Below are positions 35,796 through 48,300 of a stretch of 64,000 bases of DNA, piece by piece. How positions within the stretch are numbered: position 1 is the first letter of the stretch; each line of letters begins with the position of its first letter. The notes beneath the pieces were generated by a model. The model did not search any database, had not been told where the DNA came from, and worked only from the letters and a program-made list of their open reading frames with translations. A program made the translations under genes and the position numbers. The stretch covers positions 620,001 through 684,000 of the forward strand of contig NC_059502.1 in assembly GCF_914767665.1 (NCBI RefSeq), in the 5' to 3' direction. Source of the stretch: Harmonia axyridis. Its lineage: Eukaryota; Arthropoda; Insecta; Coleoptera; Coccinellidae.

Positions 35796-36234
35796 GATAT
35801 ACGTTTCTCCACTTGGATTCTATGTTTGTCTATCATTCTTCCTTTCACAGGAATCCGAAGGTTTAGCAGAACAGGATTTGATAAATCGAAAACATGAAGT
35901 AGTTCTAACCTAACTAGACAAATGTCACCTGTTGACAAGAGACATAAACCTAACCAAAAAAAATACATTGCAATGTCAATCTTGCAAAATTTCAAAAGAC
36001 GGTATCATCTTCCTTGAAAAAATATAATCTTTTAAATTATAGGAAAGGAAAATATAATGAAACACAAGGATGAAATCCAAAATATTATATTACATAGAAT
36101 TGAAAACAACTAATCCAAAGTTGATAGGACAATGATCATTAACATCAGATTACAAAAGTGAAATTAACGAAACTATAGAATAAAACTTAAAATTAACTGT
36201 ACAGTCACAATTATTTACCCTCAAAAAAAAGGCT
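35796..36234. other. Convergent intergenic region, receptor and Prp8 3' ends
   Basis: The two genes end toward each other here. I found no AATAAA on the minus strand for Prp8; a weak AATATA variant lies at about 36086-36091. Confidence 0.35.
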
Positions 36235-36389
36235 CTATGCAAACGCATCTTCTCTGTCTGCTCCAGAACCATCTCCATCCTCCAGAGATGAGAAATTCAA
36301 GAAATGGGCCGGTCTGTGCACCTCGTGGTAGAACTCTTTCGGATTGGCCAACTGCAGTTCGTATTTCATACTAGGATCGTGACGAACAC
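36235..36389 (-). CDS. Prp8: Prp8 exon 25 (2317-2367) and stop
   Basis: The exon encodes VRHDPSMKYELQLANPKEFY, then HEVHRPAHFLNF and a tail ending DREDAFA with stop TAG at 36237-36235. The last 15 or so residues differ from vertebrate Prp8, while the retinitis-pigmentosa hot spot is kept. Confidence 0.95.
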
Positions 36390-39300
36390 CTGAAAAAATA
36401 TTAAATCATTAAAACAACAAATCAAAACACATAAAAAAACTCTTAATCCTAATACAATATGAGCAATCAAAATCAAACATCCTTACCCATGAAATTATAA
36501 TTCCACGATCCCTGAGACGGAACCATGAAGAATCCCAGGAACCTATCTGATAGCAGCATCTGAACCTTCTCGTAGTGACTCGGCAGATACCCCTTGGGGT
36601 TGTTACCCTTATCAGTATTCTGTCTGCCCCATTCGTAACCCGAAGGAGTCAACTTATAGGCGGTCAGAGAGCAAGAACCTGGGGTGAAGGAACAAGTGAT
36701 TATTATGGTCTTCTCGCCGTCCCAGTTAGGGTTGTCGGCCATCAGTTTGGCGTGGGTGGTGATATCTTGAGGCGACAGTTGGGGCAACTCATTGGGCTGA
36801 GTGTGGATCCATCCCAAGGGTTCCATGTCTTTGAGGAACGGGTGGTTCGGAGGCAGGTTCGGTATGTGCACCGTTTGATGGGTACCCCATTGCGGTGGCA
36901 GTACAAGGCATCGGAGCTCTTTGACCTGGGGGTTGTCTGGAGGGCTGACTCCATATAGGAAGGCGCATATCTGAAGAGAAAAAAATTAATGAATATCCAG
37001 TAATATTGGATAGGATATCTGGGAGATTTTACAAAATTTATAAAGGGTGTTTTTTTTAGAGCTATAGAACTTTAAATTGCAATAAAACAACAATGGATTT
37101 TTCAATTGACATGAACTTTATTTTCCTCAAGATAATCTTGTGGCATTACATTTTAAATATGATTTCTGGCATATGACCGCCACGGTTGGCTCGGATGTAG
37201 TCCAATCTGGACGTCCAATTTTCGATGACTTTTTCCAAAATTTGTGGCCGTATATCGGCAATAACACGGCGAATGTTGTTTTCCAAATGATCAAGGGTTT
37301 GTTAGGGTTAAGCGGATAAGCCCATCCGCATAGACCAATGTCTTAACATAGCCCCACAGAAAGTTATCTAGCGGTGTTAAATCACAAGATCTTGGAAGCC
37401 AATTCATAGGTCCAAAACGTGAAATTAGGCGGTCACCAAACGTGTCTTTCAATAAATCGATTGTGGCACGAGCTGTGTGACATATTGCGCCATTTTGTTG
37501 GAACCACAGCTCCTGGACATCATGGTTGTTCAATTCAGGAATGAAAAAGTTAGTAATCATGGCTCTATACCGATCACCATTGACTGTAACATTCTGGCCA
37601 TCATAGTTTTTGAAGAAGTACGGACCAATGATTCCACCAGCCCATAAAGCGCACCAAAGTGTCAGTTTTCCTGGATGTAATGGTGTTTCGACATACACTT
37701 GAGAATTAGCTTCACTCCAAATGCGGCAGTTTTGTTTGTTGACGTAGCCATTCAACCAGAAGTGCGCTTCATCGCTAATGGACGTAGTGCGCGATACGTA
37801 TTCCGCACAGAACCATTATTTTCGAAATAAAATTGCAATATTTGCAAGCGTTGTTCAGGCGTGAGTCTATTCATGATGAATTGCCCAACCAAACTGAGAA
37901 TAAATCACTTGACAGCTGTTAAATCGGTCGCCATCTTGAACAGTAATGCCAATTTAAAGTTATATATCTCGAAAAAAACACCCGTTTTAAACTTAATTAT
38001 TCACACTGAATATCGTAAAGGAACGTTCAAATGTTCGTTCAAATGAAAGAAAAAATTTGTTCTGGTAACAATTGATGCCTAATTTGGAATTAACTATATT
38101 GAAATCCCTCAAATAACAAAAAAATATGTTCAAATTCGCTCGTTGGAGAAAACCAATTTTTTGGCATGAAAATTTGATAGGAGAAGCATTTTACCACATT
38201 GAATACTAATCTGCAATCATTTTGCTTCTAATAGGTCTCAATTTCGAGATATTTTGAGTTTTATGAGAGGAATTTTCAAGGCGGTCTGCTTTGTCCTCTG
38301 GTGACCAAAATCTGAAAATGGGTATTCAGTACCCCAGTTCTGTGTAAATAGTGCTTTAGAGTTGTGAAAAAAAATTTTCTGGTTAGAATCGATAGCAAAT
38401 TCGAAATCTATGACTTCGAAACCCTCTAAAACCACCCTAAAATGTTTGAATTCGACCGGTCGATTTTTTCGAAAAAACCAAATAACCTTGGATATTTTTT
38501 CGCCAAAAAAAATTTTTGTTTCGGATCGACTTCAAAATTTGATGTTATGAAGAGTTTTTTATGCCGAATCTCTTTTCGCAATCAGTTCCACCCTAGACCC
38601 CTCCAAAATTGAGTTATTCCGAATTTTGTGAAAAAAATTTCAAAGAGTTTGACCTGCCCTCTAGTGAGCAGACGTTGAGGCTTGTAAATTGGTATTCATT
38701 GATTTATACCAGATCTAGATGAAATAAATTATCAGTTAGAATGGATGTATGCCCTTAAACTCAATACAGAAGTGATGGCACATTAATTATGTCAGTTTTT
38801 CTTTAAAATTCCAAAAATCCAACTTAGTACAGAATTTGCCTGTGAGCCATCTATACACAATTTAGTAAACTCAGCCAACCACGAGTAGAATCCTGTAACG
38901 TATAAGTCACTACCAAATCTTAGTTAGAGCTACTCTTCGTAGATGTCGCAATATGGTCGACGTTTCATGTCAAAATATGTTGATAGAATAACCCCATTGT
39001 TGATCTTGAAATGATTGATAACTTAGAACATTAATAATCTATCTATATTCTAAGTAATGTCACTTGGAATCACTGGTATGATGTTTATTTTTATTTTTTT
39101 AATACTTATAAATAATATGTAATAATAGTTATTTATAATACAAGTGCAGAAGGCATTGATATTCTTCCACGAGTTCAAAATTCAAAAACGAGCTACGAAG
39201 TGGCGAGTTTTGGAATGAACGAGCGGTAGAATGAGCCTTCTGTACGAGTATTATACATTATTTTCTCTAATTCATTGCATTTCTATTGAAATTAATGAAA

Positions 39301-42300
39301 TATTTCCATAAATATAATTTAGTGATTTTTGCATTGAAAAATGTTGGTTGGCAGAACTGATTTCTTCAAGGCAAATTGATGAATTGACAGATAAAGCCGT
39401 GGCGGAAAGTTCGGAGTACCAACATAGAATAATTAAATATAACCATGAAAACTGTGCGTTTCTGATATATTCTCGCACGATTTTGTTCTACAAGATGTGG
39501 AAGAATGAATGGAATAACCACAGAATTGGAGAAAACATATTCCAATCTAAAACTGTCAATATTGTTTTTCATAGAAAGAAGTAAAATTTAATATTTATGT
39601 TTTAACACCTAGATATATGTTTATACATGGAAACAAATTATCAGAAAAATTATTATACATTTAATGTCTTTTATGAAAAGTACTTATTTCTTTGACGGTG
39701 AGTTTATAATACATCCTTTTATTTATATTAGACATTATCACTGTAAAAACTTTGTAAAAATTGTGTGTTAAGTTATCATGTTGTGATTTTATTTTTACAT
39801 CTTATTTTTAGCTGACCTGATGATGGCCTAGTGCCGAAATCGATTGTCTTAGAATACAATCATATAAATAAGTGTGTCTTCCATTTTCTTTCCTAAGCCA
39901 TTTGATTTATCAATAAATTTAATTTCTCTCTCTCTATTCACACCGTTAAATAGCCGATTTGAAGCTACATACCTGTGCCCTCAAATCCGAGATGGTAACG
40001 AACTTCTTGAGCACGTTCTTGGGAAGGATGTAAGTGTATCCGGTCTCCTTGATGTCGTCCGAACTGACGTAGATGTGGTTCGTCCTGAGATGCAAGTTGG
40101 TCGCCGAGATAGCCCTGACTCTCCATTCGGTCTTCGAGCTGAACGTTTGAGTCTCGTAGTTGCTCGTCGTGCTGGTAATGATTTCGTCTCCGTGTTTGTT
40201 CACCGTCCTCGTGGTCGTGGCAGTCAACTGGGACTGCTCCTTCGTTTGCTTCTCGATTTCGGCTATCTGTTGCCTCTGGGCGGACGGCGCGCTGATTTCC
40301 ATACCCAGGATGATGTCACGGATTTCTGATTGTGTCAGCGACGCTACGTTTACGCTGAAACATAAAAGAGCGGTGAAGTAGATCGTTTCGAAGTCTAACC
40401 CCAACGAAATACTCAAAACATCAGTGGCCAGAATTGAAGCAGATCTCACTCCAAACACTGCAATTGACTGAATCATGGTTCCTAAATAACAACCTGATAA
40501 TGAATAAGGACAAAACTAAAGTAATTCTTTTCCACCCTACTAATTCAAGAATAGAAAACCCAGACACAATCTTTTTAGGAAAAAATTTTACCATGTCAGA
40601 ATCAACCAAATTCCTGGGAGTATATATAGATCAACATCTTGATTGGAAAGAGCATATACAAAGATTAGGGAGTAACTTGTGATCATCCATTTACTGCCTC
40701 AGAATTATGACCAAATATTTGAATAGTAACATACTTAAAATTTTATACTATTCAACTATAGAAGCTAAACTACGATATGGAATTATGTTTTATGGATCAG
40801 GAAATATAACATCATTATTCAAGATACAAAAAAAAGCCCTAAGACTACTATGTAAAACCAGTTATAGGCAGTCTTGCAGAGGTCTCTTCAAAGAAAATGG
40901 GATTCTCACATTATATGGCATATAAATCCAGCAATGCCTCATTTTTATGTTCAAAAATAAACATCTATTTGAAGAATATGAAAATAAGAAAGCATACTAT
41001 GAAACTAGAAATTTAAAGTACCTATATCCCAGGCATGATCTTACTACTTCGCAGAAGCAGGCTAGATATAGAACATTAAAGTATTTCAACTCACTACCGA
41101 CTACTATTAAAAAAATAGACAACATCAAAAATTTCAAGAAGGAAGTCTTCAAGTTTCTGCTTGAAATGGAACCATACTCAATGGATGATTTTTGTTGCAT
41201 ATGAATTTATTTTTATTTTCCTTGACACTGTACCATTTCATTTGATCAATTTTATATTGTAACAGGGTGATTTGGAATAAAGATGGTTATTATTATTATT
41301 ATTACTCACTTGTTCTTCTTTCCGTAATCGGCAAGGATCAAATCCTTGAGTTGAACCTCAACCTTGATCCATTCGTCGTCAGACAACGTTGGCCAGATGT
41401 GATGAGGCTCGGTTATGGTGGTTTTGTCGGGTTTCAGAATGACCTTTGTTCTTTCGGTGTTTACGTGCAAAGCTCTCAATATCAGGATCAGCCTCGAGAA
41501 TGCCTGGAAGAATTCGATTAAAACATTCTCAAATCACAAAAAACTCAGTGTACATAGACATAATAAATGTCTATGTACCTAAGTTTTAATGTTGGTAGCT
41601 GTGAATATATGTCATTAATGTCAACTGTCATGTGTCAACATTTCATTTTGTCAATTTGCTTACATTCTTTTCTAGATTAACAACCCTTATGACATAAATT
41701 CATAATCTAAAAAAAGTAAATATACCACGAGCAGTACCATCTGTTACTTCAAAAATACAAACTAAGACTTACCGTATATGAAGATATAGTTTTCAACCAA
41801 TCATCGTACAGATTGAATAGCACCATCTGAGGCTCCGTCGCCTTCAATATAAGATCGCCGAACTTCTCGATCTTGAGACAAGCCTGGAAGGGCAACTGCA
41901 GCTCCGAACCCTTGATGACTATGTTAGGGAAGTCGAGAAGATGCACCTCGAGGGGATCCAACATTCCCTTCCTAGTAACGATGATCTGTTTGGGCTGCTC
42001 CTCCACCGGCAGGGATCTGATCAAGGCCGCCACTTCTTCCGCGGTCTTCCACTTGGCCAACTGACCGAGACGTTTCTGACCGGCCCACACCGAGGTGTGG
42101 ATGATCTTCAGGAACAGCTGACCGGTCCTAGGGTTGAATATGAAGATGGCGCCGTTGATGGGCTTGGTGGTCAAGTTACCCTCGAACGTCTTGTGGATGG
42201 TGACACGGTACACGTTGGTGTCGTCGACGAACCAGATGATCTGGTTGGAGAACAGCTCTCCGTAATTCTGACTGGACAGGTAGGGTTCGGTGGGTTCGCT

Positions 42301-45300
42301 GGAATACAGCTGCAGGGCCTTCCTTATACGTTCCCTCAACACGTAGAGGGCCGGGTTGGCCTTCATTATCTTGGCCATGGCCTGCTGGATGAGTGGCTTG
42401 CAACCCGGGTACCAATTTCCGTAGGCGCTGCAAGTGAAGACAGGTTAGACTATATTATTTTTAAAACGGAGGTTTGAAGAATCTCAAAGAAATCTTTTTG
42501 AAATGAAAGCGCATGTATGTAAAGGGTGTTTTTTTTTGGAGCTATAGAACTTTAAATTGCAATACAACGATGGATTATTCGATTGACATGAATTTTATTT
42601 ATCCGCAAGAGAATCTTGTCGCATTACATTTTAAATATGATTTCTGGCATATGACAGCCACGGCTGGCTCGTATGTAGTCCAATCTGGACGTCCAATTTT
42701 CGATGATTTTTTCCAACATTTGTGGCCGTATATCGGCAATAACACGGCGAATGTTGTCTTCCAAATGGCCAAGGGTTTGTGGCTTATCCGCATAGACCAA
42801 TGACTATACATAGCCCCACAGAAAGTAGTCTAGTGGTGTTAAATCACAAGATCTTGAAGGTCCAAAACGTGAAATTAGGCGGTCACCAAACGTGTCTTTC
42901 AATAAGTCGATTGTGGCACGAGCTGTGTGACATGTTGCGCCCTCTTGTTGGAACCACAGCTCCTGGATATCATGGTTGTTCAATTCAGGAATAAAAAAGT
43001 TAGTAATCATGGCTCTATACCGATCACCATTGACTGTAACGTTCTGGCCATCATCGTTTTTGAAGAAGTACGGACCAATGATTCCACCAGCCCATAAAGC
43101 GCACCAAACAGTCAGTTTTTCTGGATGTAACGGTGTTTCGACATACACTTGAGGATTACCTTCACTCCAAATGCGGCAGTTTTGTTTGTTGACGTAGCCA
43201 TTCAACCAGAAGTGCGCTTCATCGCTAAACAAAATAAAATGGACGTAGTGCGCGATACGTATTCCGCACAGAACCATTATTTTCGAAATAAAATTGCACT
43301 ATTTGCAAACGTTGTTCAGGCGTGAGTCTATTCATGATGAATTGCCAAACCAAACTGAGAATAAATCACTTGACAGCTGTTAAATCGGCCATCTTGAACA
43401 GTAATACCAACTTAAAGTTATATACCTCGAAAAAAAACACCCTATATTACTAATTTGTCTCACCTGTGCAGGTTATAGGCTAGATCGATAGCGATCAGCA
43501 CTCCAGTCGGTGAGGGGTATATGGACATGTTGTCCGTGGTGTAATCGAGGAACTTAGCCCTGGCGTAACGCTCCACATCGTGAGAATCGTAGTCACCCCA
43601 TCTGAGCTGAACATCGATCCAATATTTCTGTGTTGTCGTGTTGTCCATTGTGTCTCTGTGAAATACGAACATTGGATCAAATACAAGAGATGGCGTGCTG
43701 AAGATAATAATAATAATAATAAATCGACTTTATTCAACAATTGTACATACATTTGCCCCGAAAAGGCGAAATTAGCTAAAGATGCTCTTAAACTCTTAAC
43801 CTTTTCAGTTTACAAGATAAAAAAAAACAAAAGAAAACAAAAATAATATAAAAAATAACATTTTACAATTTCAATAATATTGATTTGATTATCATCAGAG
43901 GAGAAAAAAAAAACTAATAAGTACTATAATACAAAAATACAATGCGACAACAATGTGGCTAGTTTTGCTGATCCAGCAGTTCATTTTTAATGACTTTTCT
44001 AAATTTGGTTATTGGTATTGATAGTTCCGGTTTGAAGGAGTTAAAAAGTTTTACTGCATTGTGAGTAAAACTGCGTTCAAATAGAGCTGTCGAATTGCGA
44101 GGCATGTTAAGTATCTGTGAATGTCTGGTGTTGCGATTGTGTATATTATTTCTGAAAACGAGTTTGTCATAAAGATAGGGCGGACTTTGAGTATTAAACA
44201 ATCCATGCAAAAAAATAAGGAAATGGTATTTAAACATACTAGACACTCTGAGCCACTTCAACTGCAGAATGCATTGAGAAATGTGATCATATTTCCTCAA
44301 ATTAAATATGAATCTACAACAAGTATTTTGCACACGTTGAAGTGAATTTATCAAGACATGGGTAATAGACAATGTTACAATAATTAAGAAGAGATAAAAC
44401 CAAAGATTCCGACAGTTTTTTCTTGTTTTGAAATTTAAAATATGCCTATTAGCAAAAAGTAACCGAGTGCGCATATAACATTTACGTAATTAGATATTCA
44501 CATGATTCTTGAATCTAAGAGAAGTATCCATAGTTAATCCTAAATTTCCTGCACTATCAGATACAACTAAATATGTGCTGTTAAGTTTGATATTCATATT
44601 ATTCACGATGTTAGGTCTTAATTTTTTATTTCCAAATAAAAGGACTACAGTTTTAGTAGGATTGATTGATAAATTGTGTTGATCAGAATAGTCAACAATC
44701 CGTTGAAGGTCTCTATTTATAGTTTCCGATGCTATATTGTATGATGTAGGTTCAAAATAATGGATTAACTGTGTATCATCCGCATAAAGTTGTATCTCAC
44801 TTGTGTTTAAAATTTTCGGTAGGTCTGATGTATATAATAGAAATAATGAAGGTCCTAGGATAGATCCCTGAGGAACTCCAGAGACAATTTTTTTCGGGTC
44901 AGAGTATTTATTATCAACGCAAACTCGTTGTGTGCGATTCCATTAATATGATTCGAAGAAAAGATAGTGCAGTTATATTGAGACCATAATATGTTAATTT
45001 GGAGATTAGTAAATTATGATTTATTAAATCGAATGCCTTGGAATAATCCAAGGTAACTAGGACAGCTGCAAGTTTTTGATCTAAGGCACCAATTATATTG
45101 TCAGATAAATTCAAGAGTGCGGTAGTTGTACTATGACATTTTCTAAATCCGGATTGTTCAGCAGGTGGTATAGATGTTGCTCCCAAATAACTAGCACAGC
45201 GATCTAGGTCAGAATGAGAGAAGACTGTACTCACTTGGTATCGGCAAGTAGGGAAGGTCTGGAAACGTTCCACTTGTAGGCCGAGAAGAGTAAGATGTCA

Positions 45301-48300
45301 GCGCAGGAAGAATTCATCTTGTAAGACTTCCTGGGATGGATAGTTTCCTTTTGCACCGTCTCGATTTCTAGGGCGTCGAGTTCTTGATCGAACACCTATA
45401 TAAAACAGAAGTGAGATAGGGAATAACAAAATATCGAACGTCAAACAATCTTGAAATGTTTCCGGCATATACATTTCCTATTTTTCTAGTGTTTCATCTC
45501 CAAAGCAACTATAAAATTGCCTCACCTGACACAAGTCCATGACGATAGACTCGTGCACCTTCTGCCACAAGTGAGCCCTGAAAATCTGGATGAGGGAAAT
45601 CTTCAATGTCGGAATTTTACCGTGCATGAAAATACCGGTAAGATCGAGTTGCACCTGGAAACCAACGTATACATTGGCTCTGTTTATAGTGGGCGACCAC
45701 CACAAGGTGAAACGACGGTTGGGAATTTGGTTCAGACCGGATCTTTGGGCGTTGGTCAACTTCTTGTACTTCATGGACTCCTCGAAACCCGAAGCCTTCT
45801 CCCTGTAAAAACACAATTTCAAGTTCTTTCAGGTTCCAAGTTGGAGTTTACATGAAGTTGTTTCGGCTGAAAAGTTTTAGTTGAATTCCTGGTAAGTATT
45901 TATTCCAATTTTCGGAATAAGACACTTTAAAATCCCGAAGTCAAGTACAATACAGGTCATATTAGACATCTGTATCAGGCAGATATGTTATAGGAATTGG
46001 GATAATCAAATCTATTCTTTTCGGATTGAATTTACATTACAACCTAACCTAACCTCTTCTGTTTTTTCTACTTTCCCAAGTTGGAGATTTCGAAGTAATT
46101 TTGACTGAAAAGTCTATATAGGAATCGGGGTGAACAAAGTAAAGTTACATCTATTCTTTTCGCATTTACATTACAACCTAACCTAACCTCTTCTGTTTTT
46201 TCTACTTTCCCAAGTTGGAGATTTCGAAGTAATTTTGACTGAAAAGTCTATATAGGAATCGGGGTGAACAAAGTAAAGTTACATCTATTCTTTTCGCATT
46301 TACATTACAACCAAACCTAACTTGACCTCTTCTGTTTCTTCTACTTTCTAAAAAAAAAAAGAATCGAAACACTCACCAGAAGAGACCTTCCCACGTCGGG
46401 AAATACGTTCCTTTGAAGAGTGTGTGTTCAAGAATTCCCTCGACACCGCCCAAGGCCTGAATCATGTCGGTTCTGTAGTTGTTGAGGTTCCAAAGTTTGC
46501 CGTCGTGTCTCTGATGCGTCCACCAGAAGGGATTCTGCTTCAACACCTGGTACTGTTTGAATTCCGTCCTGATCCTCCAACCTTTGTCGTAGGCCAGGGT
46601 GTGACGGTCCTTCTGGAACAGGGTGTTGATTCTGGGTATACCCCTGTCCCAGGAGTCTTCCAGATCTTCCAGAGTCAGCCTTCTGTTCTGGGCGTTGGCC
46701 TCCTGTCTTTTGAGGGCGTACTCCGCCCACACCCTCTGCGAATCGATGAATTCGGACTCCCAAGGCTGGATGTAACGGTACAAGTTGGGAATGAGCTGGT
46801 CTTCGTCGTGGCTCATACCGGACCGGAAATGGGTGATTCCTACGTCCGTCTGTTTGGACCACCTCAAGTCGGACTGCAAGAAAAATTGGTACATAAGTTT
46901 TCCGAACTTTCTGGCCGAAGTCGATACAACGTACCTGAGGAATGAGAACGTGTCCCATGGACAACATACCCAGCCCACCCAATTCCTTGGGGGTGTAAAA
47001 GACCACAGGCGGGAAACGACTAGGCATCTTGGAGTTCAAACCGATCTTTATACGAGTTTGGATCTTGTTCTCGCACTTCACGAGCAGGTCGAGTAGTTCT
47101 TGAGTGTTCACAACAGCTTCTCGGAAATAGGTCATGAGACCGATTAGGGCCGTGTTCCATTTGTTCACGATCTGAAACACAACAGGGGAGGCTGGACTAG
47201 AAAAGTTTCAGTACGAAATTATTTTGTAAGAATGTTTTTTGGACATTTTTTTCAGAAGCGCTATTTTTCTAACCAAACATGTGTCGACCGATGCCAACTA
47301 CAATGCCGGTTACTGGTCTACAGCTAAACCAGCTTCAGGACCCCTGCGCGTTTCATCATTAAAAAAGTTTCCATTGAAACATAAAAAAAAATATTGAGAA
47401 AAGAATAGAACGATTATTGAGATCGAAAAACTTACCTTTGTGAATGTGGTTGAGCCGGAGGCCATGAGTATCTGTCTCACTCTGTTATGGAAACGCCCCA
47501 TTGACTCATCATCTACCCTCAAGAAACACTGAGCCGTTCTTTCTTTGCTACCTTCGTGCTGTAAATTCCATACTCCGTCTCGGTGATTGAATTCTTCGTG
47601 TTGGGTTCGACACTAAAACAGAATGGGAAATAACTAAACTAAAATAAAAATAAATATTACTTGAAATGTGTCGAAAGGGCTTTCGTGGAATTTTTTTTTT
47701 CAGAAGCGCTATTTTTCTAACCAAACATGTGTCGACCAATGCCAACTACAATGCCGGTTTCTGGTCTACAGCACAACCAGCTTCAGGACCCCTGCGCGTA
47801 TCATCATTAAAAAAATTCCAGTAAAACCATGCAACAAAATTGTAAACCTATGAAAAGTCGGCTAGATATGGAGCATAACCTAGAAAGTTAATAAATGAAA
47901 TTGAAATTTTTAGAAATGATATTAATGTTAACCATTAAATAACATTTAGTGATTTTTGCATTGATAAATGTTGGTTGGTAGAACTGTTTTCTATATCACA
48001 TATTTGACAGATAATAGATAATTCTGTAACAGAAAAGTTCTTAGTACCAACATAAAATAATGAAATATAACCAAGAAATCTGTGTAAAACAGATATTCCC
48101 ACACGATTTTGTTCTACAAGATGTGGCATAATGAACGGACTTGCCACAGAATTAGAGAAAAAGATCAATATCAAAAAAATATATCAGATAGTGAAGGTTT
48201 TGGCAGAATAATGTCATAATTTGGATATTTGTATAAAATTGCCTTCATCAAGTAGACTCTTTCGAACTTTATAATTGAAAATTTGTGGAAATTACTGTTT

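Noticed and set aside
41540..41587. The intron 21 hairpin as a microRNA precursor
   Set aside because: The stem is too short (about 18 bp) for a canonical pre-miRNA.
46043..46190. Interstitial telomere array
   Set aside because: Only two to three CCTAA units per block; too short to call.
41941..47096. Long plus-strand frames opposite Prp8 exons (such as 46424-46945, 41941-42477, 39874-40329)
   Set aside because: They mirror highly conserved Prp8 coding sequence and cross its introns. There is no independent evidence of coding.
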